Source: Roseicitreum antarcticum (lineage in GTDB: Bacteria > Pseudomonadota > Alphaproteobacteria > Rhodobacterales > Rhodobacteraceae). Taken from it: 64,000 bases of DNA. This document shows positions 42,184 to 50,995 of this stretch, piece by piece. The stretch covers positions 1 through 64,000 of the forward strand of contig NZ_CP061502.1 of assembly GCF_014681765.1 (NCBI RefSeq). Reading direction: 5' to 3'. A program made the position numbers and the translations under genes. Position 1 is the first letter of the stretch; every line of letters begins with the position of its first letter. The notes below the pieces were generated by a model. That model made no database searches and was not told the origin of the DNA. It saw nothing but the letters and a program-made list of their open reading frames with translations.

Positions 42184-44107
42184 TGGGCCCCATGATTATC
42201 GACAGCTTCGCAGGCGGCGGCGGGGCATCCACCGGCATCGAGGCGGCGCTTGGCCGCAGCCGGATGGCGATCAACCACAATGCGGCCGCACTGGCGCTGC
42301 ATGCGGCCAACAACCCCGAAACCTTGCATCTGGACAGCAACATCTGGGATGTAAAGCCGCTCGAAGTGACGGGCGGGCGGCACGTTGGCTTGCTCTGGGC
42401 ATCCCCCGATTGCAAGCACTTCTCGAAAGCCAAGGGCGGCGCCCCGCGCGATCGCAATATCCGCGACCTCGCATGGATCTGGTTGACTGGCTGAACAGGT
42501 CAAACCCGACGTAATCTGCATGGAGAACGTCGAGGAGTTCGTGACATGGGGTCCGGTCGACAATGACGGCCAGCCGATCAGGAGCTCTCAGGCCAGATTT
42601 TTGAATTGTGGATCAAGCGCCTCAAGGCCGCAGGCTACAAGGTCAAATGGTGTGAACTGCGGGCGTGCGATTATGGTGCGCCGACAATCCGCAGGCGCTG
42701 GTTTCTGGTGGCGCGACGCGACGGCAGGCCGATCCGCTGGCCGAAGCCGACGCACGGCGATCCCAAAAGCCCGGCTGTGAAGCGCGGCAAGCTGCTGCCC
42801 TGGCGCAGCGCAGCCGAGTGCATCGACTGGTCACTGCCGTGTCCCTCGATCTTCGACACAGCCCCCCAGATCAAAGCGCTGCATGGTCTGCGCGCCGTGC
42901 GCCCACTGGCGAACAACACCATGGCCCGCATCGCGCGGGGCATGCGGCGCTATGTGCTGGAGGCTGATCGCCCCTTCTTGGTCAACCTGACGCACGGCGC
43001 ACGGTGCGAACCCGCCGATGAGCCGATCCGCACCATCACCGGCGCGCACCGTGGCGAAAAGGCGGTGGTAGTGCCCAGCATCGTGGGTTGCGGTGGCCGC
43101 GCAGCGCAAAGCCGGGCGCGCGGCGGCTATGAACCACTGGCCACAATGACGGCCAAGGCCGACGCATGCGTGTCGACAGCGTTTCTTGCAACGATGCGCA
43201 ACAGTCAGAAGCCATGGCAGGGCGCAGACGAACCGACGCACACTATCACGGCGGGCGGTGCAGGTCTGACGCTGATCGTGCCCAGCATCACCCGGTTCAA
43301 TTCTGGCGCGACTGGTTCTGATATGGCCGACCCAGCGCCGACCGTCACCGCCAACAGTTGGATCAAGAAGCCGGGCGGGGCAGCGCCGCTTGGGTTGCTG
43401 GCCCATATCTCGCCAGCATCGCTCACGGCGACAGTGGCGGCCGCCGCGAATACCCGATGGCCGATCCGCTGGGCACGGTGGTCGCCAGCAGCGTAAAGCA
43501 TGCACCCTTCGCCGCGTTTCTCGCCACATCACGGCGGGCCCCGAATGGATGGCAACGCGGGCCACGATCCGCGCGACCCTATGTCGCCATCGCCGCCAGC
43601 GGCAGCCACCAGACGCCGGTCGCCGCATGGTTCGCCAAATACTACGGCACCGGCGACGGGGCGCGCACCGACGAGCCGATGCACACAGTCACGGTCAAGG
43701 ACCGCATGGGCCACATGCAGGCCGATCTGGCACCGCCCCCCTTCGCGCCAGAACATGAAGCCAAGGCCCGCGCCGTTGCCGACTTCCTGCGCGCGCACGA
43801 TGCCTGGGCGGGCGGCGAGTTCGTGACGCTGGAAATCGGCGGGCAGACCTTTGTGGTGGTCGACATTGGCATGCGCATGCTGACCCCCCGCGAGTTGTTC
43901 AACGCGCAGGGGTTTCCGGCTGACTACGTCATCGAGGGCGTTTGGCAGGGCGTCGAGACCGATGATCCGACGTTCAAGCCTTTCGCCAAGGACGTGCAGG
44001 TCAGCTGCTGCGGCAACAGCGTCTGCCCGCCGCTGGCTGAGGCCATCGTGCGTGCCAACTGCGCCCATCTGGCAGCGAACATTGAACAGGAGGCCGCACA
44101 TGGCTGA
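42180..44107 (+). CDS. C5-cytosine DNA methyltransferase (frameshifted)
   Basis: ATG 42180 starts MMGPMIIDSFAGGGGASTG (motif I). WASPDCKHFS is the catalytic loop variant of PC, ENVEEFVTWG motif VI, RRRWFLVARRDGR motif VIII, and GNSVCPPLAEAIV motif X. Missing bases near 42,470, 42,495 and 42,590 and one shift near 43,490 split it into three frames; joined, about 640 residues. The long target-recognition part has five copies of a DEPxHTIT-like unit. Probably protects phage DNA from restriction. Confidence 0.75.
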
Positions 44108-45023
44108 GAACAGTAAGATCGAGTGGACCCACCACACTTTTAATCCATGGGAGGGCTGCCAGAAGGTCGGCCCGGGCTGTGACCATTGTTACGCCGAGGC
44201 ACGCGACCAACGGTTCACGGGCGGCGCACACTGGGGGCCGGGCGCACCGCGCCGCCGTACCAGCGCCGCGAACTGGCGCAAGCCGCTGGCGTGGGACCGG
44301 GCGGCACAGGCGGCTAGCGTTCGGCGCCGCGTGTTCTGTGCTTCGCTGGCCGATGTGTTTGACAATGCCGTTGATCCTCAGTGGCGCGCTGATCTGTGGG
44401 AGCTGATCGGCAAGACGCCAAATCTCGACTGGCTGCTGCTGACCAAACGGCCGGGCAACATCGCAGGCATGCTACCTGAGGTGGAGCGCGCCCCTTGGGG
44501 CGAACTTTGGCCCTGGTCGAATGTCTGGCTGGGCTGCACCGTGGTCAATCAGGCCGAGGCTGATCGGGACATTCCCAAGCTGCTGGCGGTGGATGCTGCG
44601 GTGCGGTTCCTGTCGATGGAGCCGCTGCTGGGGCCGGTGGATTTGACGCGCCCTGAGTTCGGCGGCACCTACTGCGCGGTGAATTGCCGCACTATGTGCA
44701 TAGCGCAAGGCGACGAGGAGTGCCCGAAGAACAGCGACCCCGCTCTCGACTGGGTGATCGTCGGCGGCGAGAGCGGCCCCGGCGCGCGCCCGATGCACCC
44801 GGATTGGGCACGGTCACTGCGCGATCAGTGCGAAGCGGCGGGCGTGGCGTTCTTCTTTAAGCAATGGGGCGAATATGAGTCCGATCAGATCGGACGAGAG
44901 GATGCACAGTCTGCCAGTTTTCCACCCGGTCATGTGATTTTTCGCAAAGTAGGCAAGCGCACAGCCGGTCGCAAGCTGGACGGGCGCACATGGGACCAGA
45001 TGCCGGGGATGAGCCATGACTAA
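44100..45023 (+). CDS. Phage Gp37/Gp68-type (DUF5131) protein
   Basis: 307 residues from ATG 44100, overlapping the methyltransferase by 8 bases. IEWTHHTFNPWEGCQKVGPGCDHCYAE has the C-x6-C-x2-C pattern of this family. WLLLTKRPGNIAGML, VRFLSMEPLLGPVDL and WVIVGGESGPGARPMHPDW are further conserved segments. The three cysteines suggest an iron-sulfur site as in radical SAM proteins, but the reaction is unknown. Frequently encoded next to phage DNA methyltransferases. Confidence 0.82.
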   Translation: MAENSKIEWTHHTFNPWEGCQKVGPGCDHCYAEARDQRFTGGAHWGPGAPRRRTSAANWRKPLAWDRAAQAASVRRRVFCASLADVFDNAVDPQWRADLWELIGKTPNLDWLLLTKRPGNIAGMLPEVERAPWGELWPWSNVWLGCTVVNQAEADRDIPKLLAVDAAVRFLSMEPLLGPVDLTRPEFGGTYCAVNCRTMCIAQGDEECPKNSDPALDWVIVGGESGPGARPMHPDWARSLRDQCEAAGVAFFFKQWGEYESDQIGREDAQSASFPPGHVIFRKVGKRTAGRKLDGRTWDQMPGMSHD

Positions 45024-45555
45024 GAACACCACCGCGCCGGAGCTTTTGCCATGCCCCTTTTGTGGGGGCAAGGCAAAGTGGATATCTGGCGGTCCGGGAT
45101 GTACTTACATCAGTTGCATGGCATGTCCGGCAGCAACCGATGACGGGGCGGTACCTCGCATCGCCAAGGCATGGAACACCCGCGCCGACCTTCACGCCGC
45201 ACGCGTGGCTGAACTGGAGATCGCCCTTTCTGAGATGCGGAGGGATCGGGATGTGCGCAAACAGTCTGCCTATGAATACAAATCCCACACCCGCGCAGCC
45301 GAGGGGGCTTGCATAAAACTGGAAGCCGAGCGGGACGCGGCGCGGGCGGATGTCGCGCGGCTGCGGGATGCGTTGCGCGCCGCAGACGGTCACATTGATC
45401 GCGGTCACTACGAAATGGCGCGCAACATCACACGCAGTGCGTCCGCAGGTTCAACGCCGCACTGTTCTGACTGCCCACCCGAAGGCTACCCAACAGACAA
45501 CACCCGCTGCGCGCCGTGTCCGCGTCGGCTGCGGGAAGTAAGGAGAGACCAGTGA
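45016..45555 (+). CDS. lar: Lar-type restriction alleviation protein with a long coiled-coil extension
   Basis: 179 residues from ATG 45016. LLPCPFCGGKAKWISGGPGCTYISCMACPAATDDG matches the zinc ribbon of Lar/restriction-alleviation proteins (about 60 residues). A coiled coil (about 60-125) and a second Cys cluster (HCSDCPPEGYPTDNTRCAPCP) make it three times longer than Rac Lar. Fits with the methyltransferase genes as an anti-restriction set. Confidence 0.68.
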   Translation: MTKNTTAPELLPCPFCGGKAKWISGGPGCTYISCMACPAATDDGAVPRIAKAWNTRADLHAARVAELEIALSEMRRDRDVRKQSAYEYKSHTRAAEGACIKLEAERDAARADVARLRDALRAADGHIDRGHYEMARNITRSASAGSTPHCSDCPPEGYPTDNTRCAPCPRRLREVRRDQ

Positions 45556-45830
45556 ACAAATCCACACTTCCCGCATCACTGACAGAACGCATGGCCCTTT
45601 CGGCGCACGGATACGCGGCAGTGATCGACGGCATAATGAATGTGCGCACCGTGTCATCGTCACCAAACTTCGCCGCCCTGAATGCCCTCTATTTGACGGG
45701 GAAGATTCTGGCTGGCGGCTGTCGCGACCCCGAATGCGATTGCATGGTCAATTTTATGAAGAAGGTAAGCCCGAACATCAAGATTGTGCCGGTTTCGGTT
45801 CACTCCGCCCTGTTCGTTCGCCCCGACTAG
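45552..45830 (+). CDS. Small phage protein near the integrase
   Basis: 92 residues from GTG 45552 (GTGA overlap, AGGAGAGACCA upstream). STLPASLTERMALSAHGYAAVID, then KILAGGCRDPECDCMVNFMKK with three cysteines. Convergent with the integrase; the stop codons overlap. Unknown. Confidence 0.55.
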   Translation: MNKSTLPASLTERMALSAHGYAAVIDGIMNVRTVSSSPNFAALNALYLTGKILAGGCRDPECDCMVNFMKKVSPNIKIVPVSVHSALFVRPD

Positions 45831-47095
45831 AGCGCCAAAGGCTTAAGCAGATCGCGGACCATTTCTAGGTCCGCGCCCCCACCGTAGCGTTCCCGGTTCA
45901 GTGCGTGACCGAACACGTCGCGCCTGATCCGCTCGTCTACCCCGGCGCGCAACATGCGGTCCTCAAAAGAGTGCCGCAGCGAATACATGCTGTGGCCGTC
46001 GCTTTCCAACAGACCATTGGTCCGCAGGTACTTGTTGACCGTGTTGGATAGACCAGCACTATCCCGGTACCGCGGGAAACCATCGGGGAACTGCTTGAAC
46101 GCCTCCAAGCTGACGCCCAAGAGCGGAATCTTGCGCTTGGAATACTGGCTCTTGAGCTGGCGGCCGACGGGCTCAATCGAGATATGTGGCACCGCATGGT
46201 CCAGCCTGATCTGATCGCGCAGCAGGCCTTGGCCTTCGCTGGGCCGATAGCCCGTATTCACCATACCCAGCAGGATCGCGCGCGCCTCAGTGTTCAGGCC
46301 ATCCAGCGCGCCTGGGGCAAGCAACTTGTTCTGTATCCAATCTATTGAGAACGCGGGGCGAGTCTTCTTGTCGCCCTCCTTGAAGCTCAGATCAGATAGC
46401 GGGAGATCCAGCCCGAGCCGCTTCATCTTGTTCACGGTGCGCAAGACGTTGGCGATATGGATCAAGTCTTTGTTCGCGCTGTTTTTTGTCAGACCTTCTG
46501 CGGCGATCTTATCCATCCACCATGAACGGAAATCCAGCATATGGTCCCCTGTCAGGTCAGACAGGGGAATGTCGCCGACCACATCAATCAGGTTGTTGAT
46601 CGCCTTGATGCGTGGGTTTCGCCATCGGCGCTTCTGATCCTCGCTTTTCTGGTCGATCCGGTCCCTTGCGAGATCCCAGAACAAAGCGAGGCACCTCGAA
46701 AGCGTGAGTTGTGGAGGCGGGACACCGCCCAGAAGCGCGTTGGCCTCGCGCATGTCAATAGAACCGTCCTTGCGCGCCACCCGGGATAGCCGGTCAAGGA
46801 ACTCCTCACGGGGTAGTTTGGCAACCGCAGCGGCTGGCAGGTATCGAAATCCACGAATCCCGGCGAGGTTGCGCGCGGCCTCGAACTGCGCTTCAGCATC
46901 GCCCGTGTCGCCGTGCATCTTGGCTTCCCAAGCCTCCAGCATCGAATCCCAGATCGCTGGGGCCTTTCGGCGCGCTACGTCTTCCAGGTCGGTGTGCATA
47001 GACATCCAGACATAGGCGCGCGGCTCCACGTCCTCGTACCGCTTGGGCACACGTCGTCTCAGGTGCAGGGTGCCATTCCGGCTCACAAATTTCAT
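45827..47095 (-). CDS. int: Tyrosine-recombinase integrase
   Basis: 422 residues from ATG 47095 (MKFVSRNGTLHLRRRVPKRYE, the usual N-terminus of Arm-binding integrases). A central SAM-like core-binding domain (about 140-250) and a catalytic domain with NTGYRPSEGQGLL (first Arg), SLRHSFEDRML (His-x-x-Arg) and the nucleophile in RYGGG. Drives insertion into the adjacent tRNA-Ser gene. The start lies about 140 bp from the tRNA 3' end. Confidence 0.88.
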   Translation of the reverse strand: MKFVSRNGTLHLRRRVPKRYEDVEPRAYVWMSMHTDLEDVARRKAPAIWDSMLEAWEAKMHGDTGDAEAQFEAARNLAGIRGFRYLPAAAVAKLPREEFLDRLSRVARKDGSIDMREANALLGGVPPPQLTLSRCLALFWDLARDRIDQKSEDQKRRWRNPRIKAINNLIDVVGDIPLSDLTGDHMLDFRSWWMDKIAAEGLTKNSANKDLIHIANVLRTVNKMKRLGLDLPLSDLSFKEGDKKTRPAFSIDWIQNKLLAPGALDGLNTEARAILLGMVNTGYRPSEGQGLLRDQIRLDHAVPHISIEPVGRQLKSQYSKRKIPLLGVSLEAFKQFPDGFPRYRDSAGLSNTVNKYLRTNGLLESDGHSMYSLRHSFEDRMLRAGVDERIRRDVFGHALNRERYGGGADLEMVRDLLKPLAL

Positions 47096-47236
47096 GGCTG
47101 ATTTATGGCTCTTGGCACAGAGTCGCGCAAGCCCCATTTGTGATGCAAAATGATCCGAATTGTGCAGCAAAAACGGAAGTCGATCCATTTTCGCCTTGCC
47201 ACCGCATTGTTTTCATTCGCTTTATTCAGAAGTTTT

Positions 47237-47260
47237 TGGCGGATGGGGTGGGATTCGAAC
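47237..47260. other. Likely prophage attachment site (attR/attL) at the tRNA 3' end
   Basis: The integrase gene lies on the 3' side of the tRNA gene. Tyrosine integrases of this type recombine at the 3' half of tRNA genes, restoring it from phage sequence. The partner copy should lie to the left of the window. Exact core not determinable from one end. Confidence 0.5.
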
Positions 47261-47326
47261 CCACGGTACGGTTCCCCGCACGCTAGTTTTCAAGACTAGA
47301 GCCTTAAACCACTCGGCCACCCATCC
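47237..47326 (-). tRNA. tRNA-Ser(UGA)
   Basis: On the minus strand: acceptor GGATGGG/CCCATCC, discriminator G, encoded CCA, D-arm GCCGAGTGG, anticodon loop CTTGAAA (anticodon TGA, 47290-47292), a long variable arm as in serine tRNAs, and T-loop GGTTCGAATCC. Intact after prophage insertion. Confidence 0.96.
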
Positions 47327-47836
47327 GCAGTCAGTTGACAATGCGAAGGCCGCTCACAGGCGGTCCGCGTGCCAGTTTGACGACAGAGGGTTATCGCCCT
47401 TCGCGCAACCTTGCAAGCCAAACCGGCTGGGGCGAAAACAGTAACTATTAAAACAGCTAGATTAAACCGTCGCCGGCGGAAACGTGGCGGGCCCGTTCCC
47501 TTGGGCGGTGGAGCAGGGGCGCTGCCAGAAGGGGACCAGAAGGCAGCGAGAGGCGGAGCGGTGGATACGGGCAAGACGCCAAGCATCAAAAGACAAGGCA
47601 GCAAAAGATACGCGCTGCGAGGCTGGCGATGCACCGATGCGCTGGAATGATCGCGGCAAGCACCGCAATACGCCGAACATCGTATCGCGAAAAAGTAGTG
47701 CGGGAAGGGATGGCAAATGACGGGACATGCGCCTCAATGCGCGCAGGGGGCAGTTGCCTGCCCCCTGCTGTCGTTTTCATTCAGCGACACCAGATAAGAC
47801 CACACGGGCGCCCTGACCGTCGCATATTCAAACAGT
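47327..47836. other. Intergenic region between tRNA-Ser and the BMP operon
   Basis: About 510 bp without a supported gene. It includes short Arg-rich open frames (such as 47,411-47,650) with no recognisable features. A strong hairpin GCAGGGGGCAG-TTGC-CTGCCCCCTGC at 47,743-47,768 lies beyond the operon end. Confidence 0.6.
47743..47768 (-). terminator. Strong hairpin downstream of the BMP transporter operon
   Basis: 11-bp perfect stem with a 4-base loop, 69 bp past the stop of the BMP protein gene. No T-run on the minus strand; on the plus strand it is followed by TGTCGTTTTC. Probably ends the operon transcript. Confidence 0.5.
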
Positions 47837-48901
47837 TCAGGGCAGGCTTCCCTCAACCCCACCGACGTAGAAATCCATCGACAGAAGCATGCCGTCATCA
47901 GGCAGTTCGCCCTCGGCCACCTTTACCGTGCCATCCTGGGCCAGCAGCGGTCCCTGGAAGGGATGAAAAGTGCCCGCCCGCATTTCTTCCATCTTGGCGT
48001 CAACGACATCCCGAACCTCTTGCGGCACGGCGTCATTGTAGGGGGCGATCGTCATCATATCCGCACTGATGCCTTCCCATGTGTTCGCGGTCTCCCACGT
48101 GCCGTCCAGCACCTTCTGCACGCGATCCACATAGTAGGGGGCCCAGTTGTAAACAAGCGCGGTCAGGTGCGAGTTCTCACCATACTGCGCCATGTCACCA
48201 AGGGCCACGACGTATTTCTCGCGATCCTCGGCAGCCTGCACCACAGCGGGACTGTCGGTGAAATGCGCCAGTACATCTACGCCTTGATCAAGCAGCGCAT
48301 CAGCGGCGGTTCGTTCCAGCCCCGGGTCGAACCAGGACGAGATCCAGACAACCTTGGTGCTGAACTCTGGGTTGACCGAAAGCGCACCCAGCGTCATCGC
48401 GTTGATACCGCGCAGCACCTCAGGAATGGGATAAGATGCGACGACGCCCATGCTATCGCCCATCATGCCAGCGACCATGCCCACCAGATAGCGGCTTTCA
48501 TAGGCGCGCGTGTGGTAGATCGCCAGGTTGGTGTCTTGCGTATAGCCGGTCGCGTGTTCAAACGCGATGTCGGGGAACTGAGCCGCCACCCGGGCCACTG
48601 GGTTCATGTGGTTGAACGAGGTGCCAAAGATCAGCCCGTAACCCTGGCTCGCAAACTGCCGCACAACGCGTTCGGCATCCGCGCCACCGTCGATGCTTTC
48701 GACATAGGCGGTCTCGATCTGGTCGCCAAAGGTTTCCTCCAGCATCAGGCGACCCAGATCGTGTTGATAGGTCCAGCCTGCATCGCCGATCAGCGATGAA
48801 TAGACGAAGCCGATCTTCAGAGGATCGTTTGCCTGCGCAGCGCCTGCCAGCCCAAGGCCCAAGGCCGCAGCCAGCATAATTGATTTGGCAGAGGTTTTCA
48901 T
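47837..48901 (-). CDS. BMP-family ABC transporter substrate-binding protein
   Basis: 354 residues from ATG 48901 with AGGAGAAAG upstream. Signal peptide MKTSAKSIMLAAALGLGLAG, mature start at about 23. LKIGFVYSSLIGDAGWTYQHD is the first strand of BMP (PnrA/Med) proteins. GLIFGTSFNHMNPV, EHATGYTQDTNLAIYHTRAYESRYLVG and VDVLAHFTDSPAVVQAA follow the family. Captures nucleosides or purines in the periplasm for the permeases encoded upstream. Confidence 0.88.
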   Translation of the reverse strand: MKTSAKSIMLAAALGLGLAGAAQANDPLKIGFVYSSLIGDAGWTYQHDLGRLMLEETFGDQIETAYVESIDGGADAERVVRQFASQGYGLIFGTSFNHMNPVARVAAQFPDIAFEHATGYTQDTNLAIYHTRAYESRYLVGMVAGMMGDSMGVVASYPIPEVLRGINAMTLGALSVNPEFSTKVVWISSWFDPGLERTAADALLDQGVDVLAHFTDSPAVVQAAEDREKYVVALGDMAQYGENSHLTALVYNWAPYYVDRVQKVLDGTWETANTWEGISADMMTIAPYNDAVPQEVRDVVDAKMEEMRAGTFHPFQGPLLAQDGTVKVAEGELPDDGMLLSMDFYVGGVEGSLP

Positions 48902-48983
48902 ATGTTGCTTTCTCCTGTTGGTCGTTTCTGGTTGAACATCACATCGGACACCTGCGCGGCGTCCGGGATCGGGAAAAACTGCA

Positions 48984-49913
48984 TCACGCAGCGGGACGGA
49001 AGGGTTTACCCAGACATCCGGGCGCACTGAGGCGAATGCGTGTCGCGTCGCGGCTGATGAGCACCAGCACAAGGATGGTGACCAAATAGGGCAGCATCGC
49101 AAGCACATGCGATGGCACCGCCACGCCGAGCCCCTGACCGTGGATCTGCATCACCGACACCAGCCCGAAGAGCCAGGCCCCCAGCACCAACCGCGCAGGT
49201 TTCCACGTCGCAAAGACCACCAGCGCCACCGCGATCCAGCCGCGCCCGGCCGTCATGCCCTCGATCCAAAGCGGCGTGATGACGCACGACAGATAAGCAC
49301 CACCCATTCCGGCAAAGGCCCCACCAAAGGCGATGGCAGCAAAGCGGACCCGCACGACCGAGAACCCCAGCGCATGGGCGCTATCGTGGTTTTCGCCCAC
49401 GGCACGCAAGACCAGGCCAACCCGGGTGCGCACCAGTATCAGCGCTACGGCGATGGTTGCGGCGAGGGCGAAATATACCACCAGATCCAACCTGCTGAAG
49501 ACCGTACCGAGCACCGGCAGGTCGGCCAGAAACGGCACTTCGACAGGTTGCAGCCCGCGCATGTTCTGCCCTTGCCACGCCTGCCCCCAAAAGGCTGAGG
49601 CGCCGCCACCCAGAATGGTCAACGCCAACCCGGCCGCATATTGGTTGACCTGAAAATAAAGTACCAGAACGCCGAAAATCAGGCTGAGCAGCATGCCCGC
49701 GATGGCGCCTGCGATGAAGGCCAGCGTAAAATTCCCGGTGCTCAGCCCGATGGCAAAGCCCGCGACCGCGCCGACCAGCATCATCCCCTCCACGCCAAGG
49801 TTGACGCAGCCAGCCTTTTCGACGACCAGTTCGCCCAAGGCAGCAAGGATCAGCGGCGTCGCAGTGCGCAGGGCGGACACAAGGATCGCCAGAATGAGGG
49901 CCGTGTCGATCAT
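48984..49913 (-). CDS. ABC transporter permease (BMP/nucleoside type), subunit 2
   Basis: 309 residues from ATG 49913, overlapping the first permease as ATGA. About nine membrane segments. AALGELVVEKAGCVNLGVEGMMLVGA is the signature of the BPD_transp_2 permease family (NupQ/YufQ). Forms the channel with the partner permease. Confidence 0.9.
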   Translation of the reverse strand: MIDTALILAILVSALRTATPLILAALGELVVEKAGCVNLGVEGMMLVGAVAGFAIGLSTGNFTLAFIAGAIAGMLLSLIFGVLVLYFQVNQYAAGLALTILGGGASAFWGQAWQGQNMRGLQPVEVPFLADLPVLGTVFSRLDLVVYFALAATIAVALILVRTRVGLVLRAVGENHDSAHALGFSVVRVRFAAIAFGGAFAGMGGAYLSCVITPLWIEGMTAGRGWIAVALVVFATWKPARLVLGAWLFGLVSVMQIHGQGLGVAVPSHVLAMLPYLVTILVLVLISRDATRIRLSAPGCLGKPFRPAA

Positions 49914-50995
49914 GCCACAACCTTTCTTGCCCGGGCGCCCGTGCGCACAATGCGGAAGCGGACAAGCACATCGCTGGCCAACAGTGTCACCAGCAGTACG
50001 CCTTGAAACAGCTCAGCCACGGAAACCGGCACGCCCAGCATCTGCGCGTTCTCGCCGCCGATCATGATGAGGGCCAGCAGATGTGCGGCCAACACCACGC
50101 CCACCGGATGTAACCTGCCCAGAAACGCCACGATGATCGCGGCAAAGCCATAGCCAGGGCTGATCTTTGGCAACAATTGGCCCACAGGCCCCGCCACCTC
50201 CATCGCACCGACCAGACCGGCCAGCCCGCCCGTCAGCAGGAAGGACAGCCATACCATCCGGTTTTGCGAAAACCCGGCATAGGCGGCGGCGTTCGCCGCA
50301 TCGCCGCCGACCCGCAGCCTAAAGCCCGTTACCGTGCGGGTCATCAGGAACCAGATGCCGATGGCGGCCAGCGGCACCAGAAGCCAGCCGATATGCAGCC
50401 TTGTGCCGGACCACAAAAGCGGCATCAGCGCCTCGGGGCTGAACAGGCGGCTTTCGGGAAAGCCGAAGCCCTGCGGATTGCGCAGCGCACCGTGCACCAG
50501 CCAGCCCAACAACTGGTCGGCGACGTAGATCAGCATCAGACTTGTCAGAATTTCATTGGCGTTGAAGCGGGTGCGCAGCAGCGCCGGAATCGCCGCCCAT
50601 GCCATGCCACTCAGCGCGCCCACGATGCAAACCAGCACGAAGGTGCCCGGCACGCCTTCGCGCCACAGCGCCAGCGCCACAGTGCCGCCGCCGATGGCAC
50701 CCAGCACCAGCTGCCCCTCAGCCCCGATGTTCCAGATATTGGCCCGGAAGCCAACCGCAAGGCCCAGCCCGATCAAAGCCAGAGGCATCGCGGCCAGCAA
50801 CAGCTCGCTCAGGCCGAAGACCGAATTGATGGGCGCGATGAAATAAGCATAGAGCGCCGACCAAGGATCGCGTCCGATGCTCAGGAAAAGCACGAAGCCA
50901 AACGCCACTGTCAGCCCCAGCGCCAGCACCGGCGCGCCATATAGCGCCAGTGGCGACGGGCGCATGCGCGGGACAAGCCTAAGCGGCATCAGCAT
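49910..50995 (-). CDS. ABC transporter permease (BMP/nucleoside type), subunit 1
   Basis: 361 residues from ATG 50995. LGLAVGFRANIWNIGAEGQLVLGAIGGG is the family signature (NupP/YufP), with eight to ten membrane segments. Overlaps the ATPase gene by 17 bases. Confidence 0.9.
   Translation of the reverse strand: MLMPLRLVPRMRPSPLALYGAPVLALGLTVAFGFVLFLSIGRDPWSALYAYFIAPINSVFGLSELLLAAMPLALIGLGLAVGFRANIWNIGAEGQLVLGAIGGGTVALALWREGVPGTFVLVCIVGALSGMAWAAIPALLRTRFNANEILTSLMLIYVADQLLGWLVHGALRNPQGFGFPESRLFSPEALMPLLWSGTRLHIGWLLVPLAAIGIWFLMTRTVTGFRLRVGGDAANAAAYAGFSQNRMVWLSFLLTGGLAGLVGAMEVAGPVGQLLPKISPGYGFAAIIVAFLGRLHPVGVVLAAHLLALIMIGGENAQMLGVPVSVAELFQGVLLVTLLASDVLVRFRIVRTGARARKVVA

Noticed and set aside
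41003-42457. 484-residue minus-strand ORF with Gly/His/Arg repeats
   Set aside because: It is antisense to the AAY repeat gene and parts of two other genes. Its repeats are just the complement of the GCCGCCTAT units.
33959-44107. Programmed frameshifting as an explanation for recT, the cytosine methyltransferase and others
   Set aside because: The shifts occur at many unrelated sites without slippery heptamers and only in this stretch; sequence error is simpler.
47411-47650. Arg-rich 79-residue ORF next to the tRNA
   Set aside because: No ribosome binding site, skewed composition, no recognisable domain, overlapped by equally long ORFs in other frames.
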